Positions 24,792-32,345 of a DNA stretch of 64,000 nucleotides are shown one piece after another. The stretch spans positions 186,001-250,000 of the forward strand of contig JAHBSJ010000002.1 in NCBI GenBank assembly GCA_019639155.1, read 5' to 3'. The position numbers were made by a program, and so were the translations under genes. Origin of the DNA: Acidobacteriota bacterium (lineage in GTDB: Bacteria > Acidobacteriota > Blastocatellia > Pyrinomonadales > Pyrinomonadaceae). How positions within the stretch are numbered: position 1 is the stretch's first letter; every line of letters starts with the position of its first letter. Below the pieces are notes generated by a model. The model worked only from the letters and a program-made list of their open reading frames with translations, ran no database searches and had not been told where the DNA came from.

Positions 24792-26105
24792 CTATTTGGA
24801 TCTTTCAGCCCAGATCTGCACCAGATTGACCAGCATCTCAGTCGATTTTTCCAGGCCGCGGCGTGAATTCCATTCGAGCTTGCCGTGGAAATTATGTCCG
24901 CCTGTGAACAGGTTTGGCGTCGGCAGACCGCGGGCGGTCAGCCGCGATCCGTCAGTCCCGCCGCGGATCGGCTTCATTTTGGGTTTCAGTCCGGCACGAG
25001 TAGTAGCTTCCTTGGCATATTCGACGAGTTTCGGATGATCCTTGAGGATCTCCTTCATATTCAAATATCCCAACACACTCGAATACTCGACGCGGACATT
25101 GGGGAACTTGATGCGGACAGCCTCGGCCATTTGTCTGAGCATGTTCTCTTTTGCCTCTACACCGCTCAGGTCGAAATCGCGGATCAGAACCTTGACGGTC
25201 GATGTCTCGACATCGAGATTCGCAATGTATGGATGGACAAACCCGACCCGCTCTGATGTGGTTTCAGGCAGCATATTCGGCGGAAATCGCGTAAGAAAAT
25301 CTGCTGCGGCGTATGCCGAATTGACCATGATCCCCTTTGCGTAGCCGGGATGCGTCGATTTGCCGTGGAATGTAAGCGTCGCGGTACGTGCCGACCAAGT
25401 TTCGTCCGAGATCTCGCCGAGTTCGCCGCCATCGACCGTATAGGCGTATTTCGCACCCCAGCCTTCGATGTCGAAAAGGTCCATCGGCCCGCCGACCTCT
25501 TCATCCGGTGTGAATGCTATGGCAATGTTGCCATGTTTGACCGACGGATTTTGCCGGAGAATGTCGATCATCGTCATTATCTCCGCAATGCCCGATTTGT
25601 CATCCGAACCTAGCAGCGTCGTGCCGTCCGCCGTGATAATGTCGTCGCCGATGAGGTCTTTCAATGCCGGATTTTGCTCGACCGTGATGATCTGCGTCGG
25701 GTCTTTTGGCAGAACGATATCGCCGCCCTGATAGTTTTTATGGATGATCGCGTTCACATTCGCACCGCTGACCGCCGGCGAAGTGTCCATGTGGGCGATG
25801 AACCCGATCGTCGGCACCTTTGTGTGATCAGGCAAATTCCCCGGCACCATTCCGTAAACAATGCCCTCGGCACTGATGCGAACATTCTGCACGCCGAGAG
25901 CCTTCAGCTCGCTCTCGAGCATCCTCGCCAACACGAGCTGCTTCTCCGTGCTCGGAAATTTACCGGCTTCCTCAGCCGACTGCGTGTCGATCTTCACATA
26001 CCGCAAAAACCGATCCATCGCGGATTCCGACGGAGCTTTCTGCTGCGCAGGAGCAACAGCTGCAAAAAAAGAAATCAATACGATCCCCGCAAATATTTTG
26101 TACAT
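24792..26105 (-). CDS. pepT: Peptidase T-like tripeptidase with signal peptide
   Basis: 437 residues of the M20B family, a dinuclear zinc aminotripeptidase. Zinc and catalytic residues are seen in FIAHMDTSP (His, Asp), GSDDKSG (Asp), FTPDEEVG (Glu-Glu), YTVDGGELGE and the C-terminal FTGGHNFHG. RGGTDGSRL is typical of PepT. Unlike the usual cytosolic enzyme it begins with a Sec signal peptide (IFAGIVLISFFAAVAPAQQ), so it probably acts in the periplasm or outside. A RAYT element lies immediately upstream. Confidence 0.94.
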   Translation of the reverse strand: MYKIFAGIVLISFFAAVAPAQQKAPSESAMDRFLRYVKIDTQSAEEAGKFPSTEKQLVLARMLESELKALGVQNVRISAEGIVYGMVPGNLPDHTKVPTIGFIAHMDTSPAVSGANVNAIIHKNYQGGDIVLPKDPTQIITVEQNPALKDLIGDDIITADGTTLLGSDDKSGIAEIMTMIDILRQNPSVKHGNIAIAFTPDEEVGGPMDLFDIEGWGAKYAYTVDGGELGEISDETWSARTATLTFHGKSTHPGYAKGIMVNSAYAAADFLTRFPPNMLPETTSERVGFVHPYIANLDVETSTVKVLIRDFDLSGVEAKENMLRQMAEAVRIKFPNVRVEYSSVLGYLNMKEILKDHPKLVEYAKEATTRAGLKPKMKPIRGGTDGSRLTARGLPTPNLFTGGHNFHGKLEWNSRRGLEKSTEMLVNLVQIWAERSK

Positions 26106-26162
26106 AATTGTTCAATTAGTAACTGTATAATCTGAATCATACGCCGTCATAAGCCATCGACT

Positions 26163-26261
26163 GTCGCCAACGGCGACTGACCTATAAAGCCCAAGGTTAA
26201 GGCCGTTTCGGCCGCAACCCTGGGGATCACACCCAATTATACCCCCGTCGCTGAAAGCGAC
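26163..26261. repeat. Left inverted hairpin arm of the RAYT element
   Basis: It contains hairpins at 26163-26177, 26195-26219 and 26247-26261, separated by TATAAAGCC and an A/T-rich spacer. The order is inverted relative to the right arm. It begins 58 bp upstream of the pepT start codon, so it may carry or affect a promoter. Confidence 0.8.
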
Positions 26262-26266
26262 GAATA

Positions 26267-26710
26267 TCAATCCCAACAATATCGCTCGTCTATCTCCACC
26301 TCATACCGACGGCACAACGAGCGAAACTCATCCTGAAACGTCTGCCTCTTGTGGTGCTCCTTCTGATCGCGAATATACTTCGAAACGACGTCAACCAGTG
26401 ATTGCCCGACCGAAAAAGCTCCGTAGCCCCGCTGCCAATAGAACTTTCGGACGCCGTTCTCTTTCATCCATTTTGATGTTTCACGTTTGATGGTTCCGAT
26501 CAGCTTTGTGAGATCGCATTTTCCGATTGAGATAAGAATATGAATGTGATCGCCATCGCCTCCTGCGGTCAACATCTTTCCGCCGTTGTTTGTTATGATG
26601 CCGCTAATGTAGCCGTACATTTTTGGTTCCATCTCGGCGGGTATCAGACGAACCCGATCCTTGGTTGACCATACGACGTGAACTAGGATCTTGACCAATG
26701 ATTGCGGCAT
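26267..26710 (-). CDS. REP-associated tyrosine transposase (Y1/IS200-like, RAYT)
   Basis: 147 residues from the ATG at 26710 (MPQSLVKILVHVVWSTKDR, the usual start of this family). The HUH metal motif is GDHIHILIS (His55, His57) and the catalytic Tyr is Tyr112 in SKYIRDQKEHH. The sequence is complete and catalytically intact by eye. Y1-type RAYT proteins nick and join single-stranded REP hairpins, and this copy is flanked on both sides by such hairpins. It sits inside the kynurenine array on the same strand as the enzymes. Confidence 0.92.
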   Translation of the reverse strand: MPQSLVKILVHVVWSTKDRVRLIPAEMEPKMYGYISGIITNNGGKMLTAGGDGDHIHILISIGKCDLTKLIGTIKRETSKWMKENGVRKFYWQRGYGAFSVGQSLVDVVSKYIRDQKEHHKRQTFQDEFRSLCRRYEVEIDERYCWD

Positions 26711-26721
26711 CGGAAATGTTC

Positions 26722-26821
26722 GTCGCATTCAGCGACGGGATCGGGGGTTTATCCACGTCCTAGGGTTGCGGCCGAAACGGCCTTAACCCCTAGGCTTTAT
26801 ACGTTTGTCGCCGTTGGCGAC
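26722..26821. repeat. Right inverted hairpin arm of the RAYT element
   Basis: Hairpins at 26722-26736, 26764-26788 and 26807-26821 mirror the left arm with small differences that keep base pairing (for example CATTC versus TGAAA in the loop region of the inner hairpin). The outermost hairpin ends 8 bp from the dehydrogenase stop codon. Confidence 0.8.
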
Positions 26822-26829
26822 AACTACAA

Positions 26830-28347
26830 TTACAATTTCACGCAAACATTCTTTTCTTCCGTAAAGAACCGTAGAGCTTCGAAGCCGCCTTCGCGGCCGA
26901 TGCCGCTGTCTTTTACGCCGCCAAATGGTGTGCGGAGGTCGCGGAGCATCCAGCAGTTTACCCAGACGATGCCGGATTCGAGTTTAGCTGAGATGCGGTG
27001 AGCACGCGAAAGGTTTTCGGTCCAAACGGTCGCGGCGAGGCCGTAGCGGACACTGTTGGCATAGCCAAGAACTTCGTCTTCCGTGTCGAACGGCATTATT
27101 GTGACGACCGGGCCGAAGATCTCTTCTTGGTTCGTGCGGCAGTCGTGCGGCAGCCCCTCGACAACGGTCGGCTCGATGAAATGGCCTTTTTTGCATCGTT
27201 CCGAATCCACGCGGAACCCAGTCGCTATCGCTCCCGGTTCTGACTCGTCTCCGGGTCTTTGCGTCTCTGCGGTTACGGCTTTCCCGCCGCAAAGGATCGT
27301 GCCGCCTTCTTCTTTCGCGAGGTCGATATATGACAAGATCTTCTCGAAATGCTGTTTTGAGACGATCGCTCCGACGTCCGTAGCCGCGTCGGTTGGATCG
27401 CCAATTTTCAAAGCGGAAACACGTTCGACAAAATCCGTTTTGAACATTTCATAGATCGGGCGTTCGACGAAGATTCGCGAGCCGCAGAGACAGATCTCGC
27501 CTTGATTTGAGAACGATGAACGCACGGTCGTCGCCAGCATTTCTTCGTAATTGCAATCGGCGAAGATGATGTTCGGGTTCTTGCCGCCGAGTTCGAGCGA
27601 GAGCTTTTTGAACATCGGTGCGGCGGTGCGGGCGATCTCTTCGCCGGTCTTTGTGCCGCCGGTAAACGAAATTGCCTTGATGTCTTTGTGGCCAACGATC
27701 GCCGATCCGACCTTCGGACCGGTGCCGTGGACAATGTTTAGCACGCCCGCCGGCAAACCAGCTTCAATGCAAAGCTTTGAAAGCATAAATGCCGTCATCG
27801 GCGTGACTTCCGATGGCTTCGCGACGACGGTGCAGCCTGCGGCAATTGCCGGAGCGATCTTCCACGTAAACAAATAAAGCGGCAGATTCCACGGTGAAAT
27901 GCAGCCCGCGACGCCGAGCGGCTGCCGCAAAGTGTAATTGATCGCGTGGACGCTGTTCGCCCCAAACGTCTCGTGCGATTCGTTCGCGAGGTGCATCGCG
28001 GCGGTCGCATAGAATCTAAAATTCGCGGCAGCACGCGGGATATCGACCATTCTCGCAAGCGAAACCGGTTTGCCGTTGTCTTTCGATTCGGCCTGAGCAA
28101 GCGGTTCGAGGTCACGCTCGATCAAGGCGACGAGCCGCATCAATATCGCGAATCTTTCTTCCGGCGGAGTTGACGACCATGCAGGAAAAGCCGCCTTCGC
28201 CGCATCCGCCGCGAGGTTCACATCGCGATCATCCGAATCCGGTATCAGCGAATAAACATCGCCCGTCGCAGGTTCGAAGTTATCGAAATATTCGCCCGAA
28301 GCCGGAACAACCAGTTCCCCGTCGATGTAGTTTTCGATCATTTGCAT
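26830..28347 (-). CDS. Aldehyde dehydrogenase, probable 2-aminomuconate/2-hydroxymuconate semialdehyde dehydrogenase
   Basis: 505 residues of the ALDH superfamily. The NAD fold is seen in SFTGGTKTGE, the general-base Glu in LELGGKNPNIIF, and the catalytic Cys in NQGEICLCGSRIF. The C-terminal PFGGVKDSGIGREGG is typical of muconic semialdehyde dehydrogenases. The reaction oxidises 2-aminomuconate-6-semialdehyde, the ACMSD product, to 2-aminomuconate, which the RidA-family enzyme then deaminates. A stretch between CGGKAV and KKGHFIEPTV is longer than usual. It is encoded by a CGCAGAGACG-type repeat plus a hairpin element (27212-27275). Its start directly abuts the S58 peptidase stop. Confidence 0.92.
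   Translation of the reverse strand: MQMIENYIDGELVVPASGEYFDNFEPATGDVYSLIPDSDDRDVNLAADAAKAAFPAWSSTPPEERFAILMRLVALIERDLEPLAQAESKDNGKPVSLARMVDIPRAAANFRFYATAAMHLANESHETFGANSVHAINYTLRQPLGVAGCISPWNLPLYLFTWKIAPAIAAGCTVVAKPSEVTPMTAFMLSKLCIEAGLPAGVLNIVHGTGPKVGSAIVGHKDIKAISFTGGTKTGEEIARTAAPMFKKLSLELGGKNPNIIFADCNYEEMLATTVRSSFSNQGEICLCGSRIFVERPIYEMFKTDFVERVSALKIGDPTDAATDVGAIVSKQHFEKILSYIDLAKEEGGTILCGGKAVTAETQRPGDESEPGAIATGFRVDSERCKKGHFIEPTVVEGLPHDCRTNQEEIFGPVVTIMPFDTEDEVLGYANSVRYGLAATVWTENLSRAHRISAKLESGIVWVNCWMLRDLRTPFGGVKDSGIGREGGFEALRFFTEEKNVCVKL
27212..27275 (-). repeat. Hairpin element, copy 4, fused to a CGCAGAGACG-type repeat (in frame in the aldehyde dehydrogenase)
   Basis: Minus strand: ACCGCAGAGACGCAAAGACC precedes the shared flank GTCAGAACC, then GGGAGCGATAGCGACT and GGGTTC. 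The flank, GC-loop-GC core and closing GGTTC match copies 1-3, but the middle of the stem pairs poorly. The encoded peptide is ETQRPGDESEPGAIATGF, falling where other aldehyde dehydrogenases have a short loop. Confidence 0.72.
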
Positions 28348-29541
28348 CTATTTCGCCCGTCCGTATTTTTTCATAGCCTCGCGAACCTTTTCGATCGAGA
28401 TCGCTTCGACGGTGCGGCCGTTGCCGGTAACGGTCGTGGCTTTTAGCATTGAGTTGATTATCGCTTCTTCGGTTGCTTCGATGACGGCTTGGAAGAGCGG
28501 CGACATCGCGTCGTTGCCTAAAACTTTCAGATCGCGCAACGTTTGCGATGCGTCGATGCGGTTCGCGGTCGAGAACGCGATGGCGTAGTCGCCGCTGCCG
28601 TTGGTCATAGAGGCACCGGTTCGTCCCAATCCGATCATCGAACGCGAAGCAATGCGATTCAGTTGCCGATGATCAAGCGGCGCGTCCGTGGCGATGACGA
28701 TGATGATCGAACCGTCGGCGTTCAGAGTTCCGGCTTCAGCCGGGATAATTCCCTTCTGTGCCGGTTGCCGGCCAGAAACCACATTCTTCAAATAATATTG
28801 CCCAAGTTCTTCGCCGACCGGAACACCGTCGATCATCAGCACGCCGCCGAAGTTTGATTGGACGAGCACTCCGAGCGTGTAGCCGCCCAAGTTTGCGGGA
28901 AGTTTTCGCGAAGCGGTTCCGATCCCGCCTTTCCAGCCGAACGCGACCGTTCCGGTGCCGGCACCGACCGAACCTTCTTCGACAGGACCGGCGTTCGCGT
29001 TCTTGAGTGCGTTGAAAACGTCCTCGCGTGTGACGTGCCGCCCGCGGCCGTCGTTCAGGCCACCGTCGTTCGTTTCAGCGACGAGCGGATTTATCGAACG
29101 CACGTTTTCATTGCCCTTGAGGGCGAGCATGTGATCGATCAGGAAATCCGCAACGCGCGGCACCGACAGCGTTGACGTCAGCAAGATCGGCGTTTCGATC
29201 TCGCCGAGTTCATTTACCTGCGTCGAACCGGCGAGTTTTCCGAAACCATTGCCGACAAAAACGGCTCCGGGAACCTTTTCCTTAAACAGATTTCCGCTAT
29301 GCGGCACGACCGCCGTCACGCCGGTGCGGACATTTTCGCCGCGAATTATCGTCGTCTGTCCGACCGTCACACCCTCGACGTCCGTTATCGAATTTTGCTC
29401 GCCCGTGGGCAAAATTCCGATCCTGATCCCGAGCTCACGAGCCCTCGGACGATCATTTTTGAGCGTTTGGGCGGCTCCGCCGGTCGCGAATGCCGCGATC
29501 AGCCACGCTGCCAGCAAAAACTTGTGCGTTTCTGATCTCAT
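28348..29541 (-). CDS. P1 (S58/DmpA) family peptidase, exported
   Basis: About 397 residues from the ATG at 29541. A signal peptide (FLLAAWLIAAFATGGAAQ) is followed by an S58 domain of the L-aminopeptidase D-Ala-esterase/amidase type. The fold matures by self-cleavage before a nucleophilic Ser; the likely site is in MTNGSGDYAIAFST. Other family motifs are ITDVEGVTVGQTTI near the N-terminus and FGWKGGIGTASRKL. These enzymes release N-terminal residues from peptides. Its stop codon directly abuts the ATG of the semialdehyde dehydrogenase, so it may be the first gene of this part of the array. Confidence 0.9.
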   Translation of the reverse strand: MRSETHKFLLAAWLIAAFATGGAAQTLKNDRPRARELGIRIGILPTGEQNSITDVEGVTVGQTTIIRGENVRTGVTAVVPHSGNLFKEKVPGAVFVGNGFGKLAGSTQVNELGEIETPILLTSTLSVPRVADFLIDHMLALKGNENVRSINPLVAETNDGGLNDGRGRHVTREDVFNALKNANAGPVEEGSVGAGTGTVAFGWKGGIGTASRKLPANLGGYTLGVLVQSNFGGVLMIDGVPVGEELGQYYLKNVVSGRQPAQKGIIPAEAGTLNADGSIIIVIATDAPLDHRQLNRIASRSMIGLGRTGASMTNGSGDYAIAFSTANRIDASQTLRDLKVLGNDAMSPLFQAVIEATEEAIINSMLKATTVTGNGRTVEAISIEKVREAMKKYGRAK

Positions 29542-29685
29542 ATCACGCTTAAAACCCCAAATTCGCGACAAACAAAGGCTATTTCGAGTTTTCTGACCAT
29601 AATTTTCGGTCGCCGAGCAGGCTTAGTTGCCCCTCGATCCCCTTTGATCATGTTCCACGCCGCCATATTGGGGTTCCGACTCGTC

Positions 29686-29990
29686 TTCGTTGGCTTTCTG
29701 GTCGCTTTCGTTGGCTTCCTGGTCGCTTTCGTTGGCTTCCCCGCCGCTTTCGTTGGCTTCCCCGCCGCTTTCGTTGGCTTCCTGGTCGCTTTCGTTGGCT
29801 TCGTGGTCGCCTTAGTGAGCTTCCCACTCGCCTTCGTGAGTTTCCAACTCGTCTTCGTGAGCTTCAAAGTCGCCTTCGTGAGCTTCCAAGCCGCTTTCGT
29901 GAGCTTCCAAGTCGCTTTCGTGAGCTTCCAAGTCGCTTTCGTGAGCCTCCAAGCCGCTTTGGTGAGCTTCGAAGTTGCCTTCGTGAGCTC
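29686..29990. repeat. 21-bp minisatellite, about 14-15 units
   Basis: The 476-bp space between the S58 peptidase and dcd genes is largely filled by units of 21 bp. On the minus strand a typical unit is GAAGCTCACGAAAGCGACTTG (in parts), with a second type near 29686-29810 reading GAAGCCAACGAAAGCGACCAG. Open frames exist on both strands. Minus strand: a basic KLTKATW/KPTKATR series ending at 29538, and an acidic heptad ESDLEAH series broken by a stop near 29815. Plus strand 29644-30114: hydrophobic VGFLVAF/VSFQVAF. No frame has a good start with a ribosome site, so I do not call a gene. Confidence 0.85.
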
Positions 29991-30018
29991 AAAAAGTACC
30001 GTTATTAGCCCGCAAAGA

Positions 30019-30612
30019 TCAAACTTTCGCGTATGTCAGGCCTGTTTGACCCTGATATTTGCCGCCGCGGTCTTCGTAACTGACGGCGCAATCCTCGTCG
30101 GATTCGAAAAATAGTATCTGGCCGATCCCTTCGTTCACGTAAACGCGCAAAGGGAGATTTGCGAGGTTCGCGATCTCGACAACGAGGCGTCCTGTCCAAC
30201 CGGCCTCGAGCGGAGTTGTGTTCACGAGCAATCCGGCGCGTGCGTACGTCGATTTGCCGAGAGCGACGCCGGTCACATTTCGCGGCATCTTGAAAGTTTC
30301 GACCGTCACGCCGAGCCCGTAATGATGGCCGGGCAGGATGTAATATTTCGAACCGTCCTCAGCCGTCTGCAGCTCAGGCTCGATCAGCGAATACTGCTCG
30401 TCAAAGCGTTTCGGGTCGATCTCTTTGCCGTGAACCGATGAAAATATGCGAAATCCGTCGTCCGCCAGCCGCATATCGTAACCGTAGCTCGAACAGCCCG
30501 CCGAAATGATCCTGCGGCCATCGATCTCGCGGACAAGTTCAGGCAAAAACGGCGAGATCATTTGCTGCTCTTCGGCCATCCGACGCAGCCAGATATCAGA
30601 TTTAATGGTCAT
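30019..30612 (-). CDS. dcd: dCTP deaminase
   Basis: About 197 residues from the ATG at 30612. The enzyme deaminates dCTP to dUTP (or to dUMP in bifunctional forms) in pyrimidine nucleotide synthesis. Family hallmarks are SSYGYDMRLADDGFRIF, LPGHHYGLGVTVETF, GKSTYARAGLLVNTTPLEAGW with the catalytic Glu, and RVYVNEGIGQILFF. A start at 30648 is possible but adds a nonconserved tail. The downstream gap holds the minisatellite. Confidence 0.95.
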   Translation of the reverse strand: MTIKSDIWLRRMAEEQQMISPFLPELVREIDGRRIISAGCSSYGYDMRLADDGFRIFSSVHGKEIDPKRFDEQYSLIEPELQTAEDGSKYYILPGHHYGLGVTVETFKMPRNVTGVALGKSTYARAGLLVNTTPLEAGWTGRLVVEIANLANLPLRVYVNEGIGQILFFESDEDCAVSYEDRGGKYQGQTGLTYAKV

Positions 30613-30678
30613 AAAAAATGGCGATAAACCCGAACAGTTTATCACCAAATCTTGCGGGGCTAGAAACTCTCGCGAGCA

Positions 30679-31533
30679 TCAGATCTCGAACGGGAGCAGC
30701 CTAATGCTTCCGTCGCCGACCGTGAATTTCACACGCGGCCCACCGACGCCAGCCTTCATCTGCATCAGACGCTCTGTCGGCTCGACCTTGCGGTCACGCG
30801 GCGTCATGCCTTCGATAATGTTGTAGATCGCTCCTGTCCGTAGTATGACCGCGTCAAGTTCGGCGGAAAAATTCGCAGGAAAACTTGCGATAATGTCGCC
30901 CTTCGCAACGCTGACATCAGCGGTCCGTGCCCGCCAGCCTTTCGTGCCGAGGGCGATGTCCACTGAACCTTGACCGACCGTAATATTGACCGCTCCGCTT
31001 ATGATCCTTATTACCGCAGCCGATTCAATGAAGTTGACGCTGAGCGAACCTTCAAGGCCTTCGACGGTCAGATCACCCTTTCCGCCGTTAAGAACAAGGT
31101 CGCAATATTTCGGCACCTCGATCTCAAAGTCGATCGAATAGGGTAAAGAAGCAAGTTTCGCTGCGGTCTTTTTCGGGATCTTCTTAAAAATGCCCTTCGT
31201 ATGCGCGCCGACCGCTGTGATGGCGATGCGGCTGAGACTCTCTTCGGTGATGTAGCCTGTGATCTCGGTCAGTTTCGCGAGTTCCGCTTCATTATCCGCT
31301 TGGATCTCGATCTTTGCATTGATGACGACCTCGTTACCCGCCGACGGTTTGATGCGGATCGCTCCCAACGGTGCTCCTGCAACCGTAACGGTACCGCCAG
31401 CTCCAAATGGAATTCGTTCGGTTTTCGTGACCGTCCTTTTGATGCCGGCCGTTTGCTTAACTGCCTGGCCTTGAGCCGGGTATGCAAACAACGCGAACAA
31501 CGCGATCAAATATAAAAAGGGCATCTGTCGCAT
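30679..31533 (-). CDS. Exported DUF4097-like protein
   Basis: 284 residues with a signal peptide ending near AQGQ. The mature part is a series of short beta-strand repeats (VTVAGAPLGAIRIKPS, DLVLNGGKGDLTVEGL, VNITVGQGSVDIALG, VKFTVGDGSIRLL), the pattern of the DUF4097/adhesin-like beta-helix family. No catalytic motif is seen. It is the last gene of the sigma/anti-sigma cluster and follows a second protein of the same type, suggesting an envelope product of that regulon. Confidence 0.75.
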   Translation of the reverse strand: MRQMPFLYLIALFALFAYPAQGQAVKQTAGIKRTVTKTERIPFGAGGTVTVAGAPLGAIRIKPSAGNEVVINAKIEIQADNEAELAKLTEITGYITEESLSRIAITAVGAHTKGIFKKIPKKTAAKLASLPYSIDFEIEVPKYCDLVLNGGKGDLTVEGLEGSLSVNFIESAAVIRIISGAVNITVGQGSVDIALGTKGWRARTADVSVAKGDIIASFPANFSAELDAVILRTGAIYNIIEGMTPRDRKVEPTERLMQMKAGVGGPRVKFTVGDGSIRLLPFEI

Positions 31534-31567
31534 AGAACCTCGTTTATCAGGAAATTAAAAGGCGCTT

Positions 31568-32338
31568 CTAACGACGCAGGAAAGAGATCGATCCGCGCTG
31601 GTTCGTCACGGAAAGTGTAGCACTGCCGTCGCCCATCCTTCCAACGACGCGGCGGCCGTCGCCGAGATAGTTGGTATTGGGATTGACGAACGCCCCAAGC
31701 GAGATATTGCGTGTAGACGGAGCGGTAGCGACAAATCGGAAAGACGCGGTCACAGGAATTCGAATATTGATATTCCCACGTGTTGACGAGAAGCGATAAC
31801 TTCCTCCGTCAACTATCTCGCCATCGAAGAAGATGTCGCCGATGACGTTCTCGGCAGAAACCGCGCTGGCACCAATGTTTGTCAGCGTAATGTCGCCCTC
31901 GCTTGAAATGTAAGCCCTCACTAACCCTCCACGCACATTGGTCACGTTGAGGTTCCCGATCTTGGTCTCGATATCGACCATGGCCGTGAACGGAACGCGA
32001 ATAGTGAAATTAACGTTGCCCACCTCGTTCCGGCCGGCATTGTCCTTCACCAGATTTATCACGATGGTTCCGCCGACGGTCTGCGGGTCAATGTTCGCCG
32101 CGGGCGATTCGAGCGATGCGGTTATGCTGACCTCGGGGCGGTTCCAGCCTTCTACCGTTACCGTTCCTGTGCGATTCATGAGCTGCAGGCGAACGTTTTG
32201 GCCGGCCGGAAATGTACGCGAGAAGCGCTTTTGAGCCGTGATCTCGGCGGCTGAGAGCGCAAAGAAAAAAACTACGCTCATCAGGATCGTAGCTTTTCCG
32301 GCAATCACTGCTGAGATCAGGTGGCCGCCAAACTTCAT
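31568..32338 (-). CDS. Exported DUF4097-like protein
   Basis: About 256 residues from the ATG at 32338. A hydrophobic segment (ATILMSVVFFFALSAAEITAQ) serves as signal peptide. The body has short beta repeats (GTVTVEGW, GNLNVTNVRG, GDITLTNIGAS, GNINIRIPV, GSATLSVTNQRGSISFLRR) of DUF4097 type. It lies 7 bp after the anti-sigma gene and so is probably co-transcribed with it. Its role is unknown; in similar loci these are membrane-stress or surface proteins. Confidence 0.78.
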   Translation of the reverse strand: MKFGGHLISAVIAGKATILMSVVFFFALSAAEITAQKRFSRTFPAGQNVRLQLMNRTGTVTVEGWNRPEVSITASLESPAANIDPQTVGGTIVINLVKDNAGRNEVGNVNFTIRVPFTAMVDIETKIGNLNVTNVRGGLVRAYISSEGDITLTNIGASAVSAENVIGDIFFDGEIVDGGSYRFSSTRGNINIRIPVTASFRFVATAPSTRNISLGAFVNPNTNYLGDGRRVVGRMGDGSATLSVTNQRGSISFLRR

Positions 32339-32345
32339 CAATAGA

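Larger units (their letters stand above)
26163..26821. mobile_element. RAYT-type element flanked by inverted ~100-bp hairpin clusters
   Basis: A transposase gene (26267-26710) is enclosed by two inverted arms, 26163-26261 and 26722-26821. Each arm holds three hairpins in mirrored order: GTCGCCAACGGCGAC, then GGTTaaGGCCGtttCGGCCgcAACC (written in parts), then GTCGCTGAAAGCGAC. The right arm has matching forms (GTCGCCGTTGGCGAC; GGTT-GGCCGaaaCGGCC-AACC; GTCGCATTCAGCGAC). The right end is 8 bp from the stop of the semialdehyde dehydrogenase gene. No target duplication was seen. Confidence 0.82.

Noticed and set aside
29686-29990. Possible CRISPR array
   Set aside because: Units are directly adjacent without unique spacers and no cas gene is nearby.
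29644-30114. 156-codon plus-strand open frame of hydrophobic repeats (VGFLVAF/VSFQVAF)
   Set aside because: It is a by-product of a 21-bp repeat that stays open in several frames; it overlaps the dcd 3' end and has no ribosome site.
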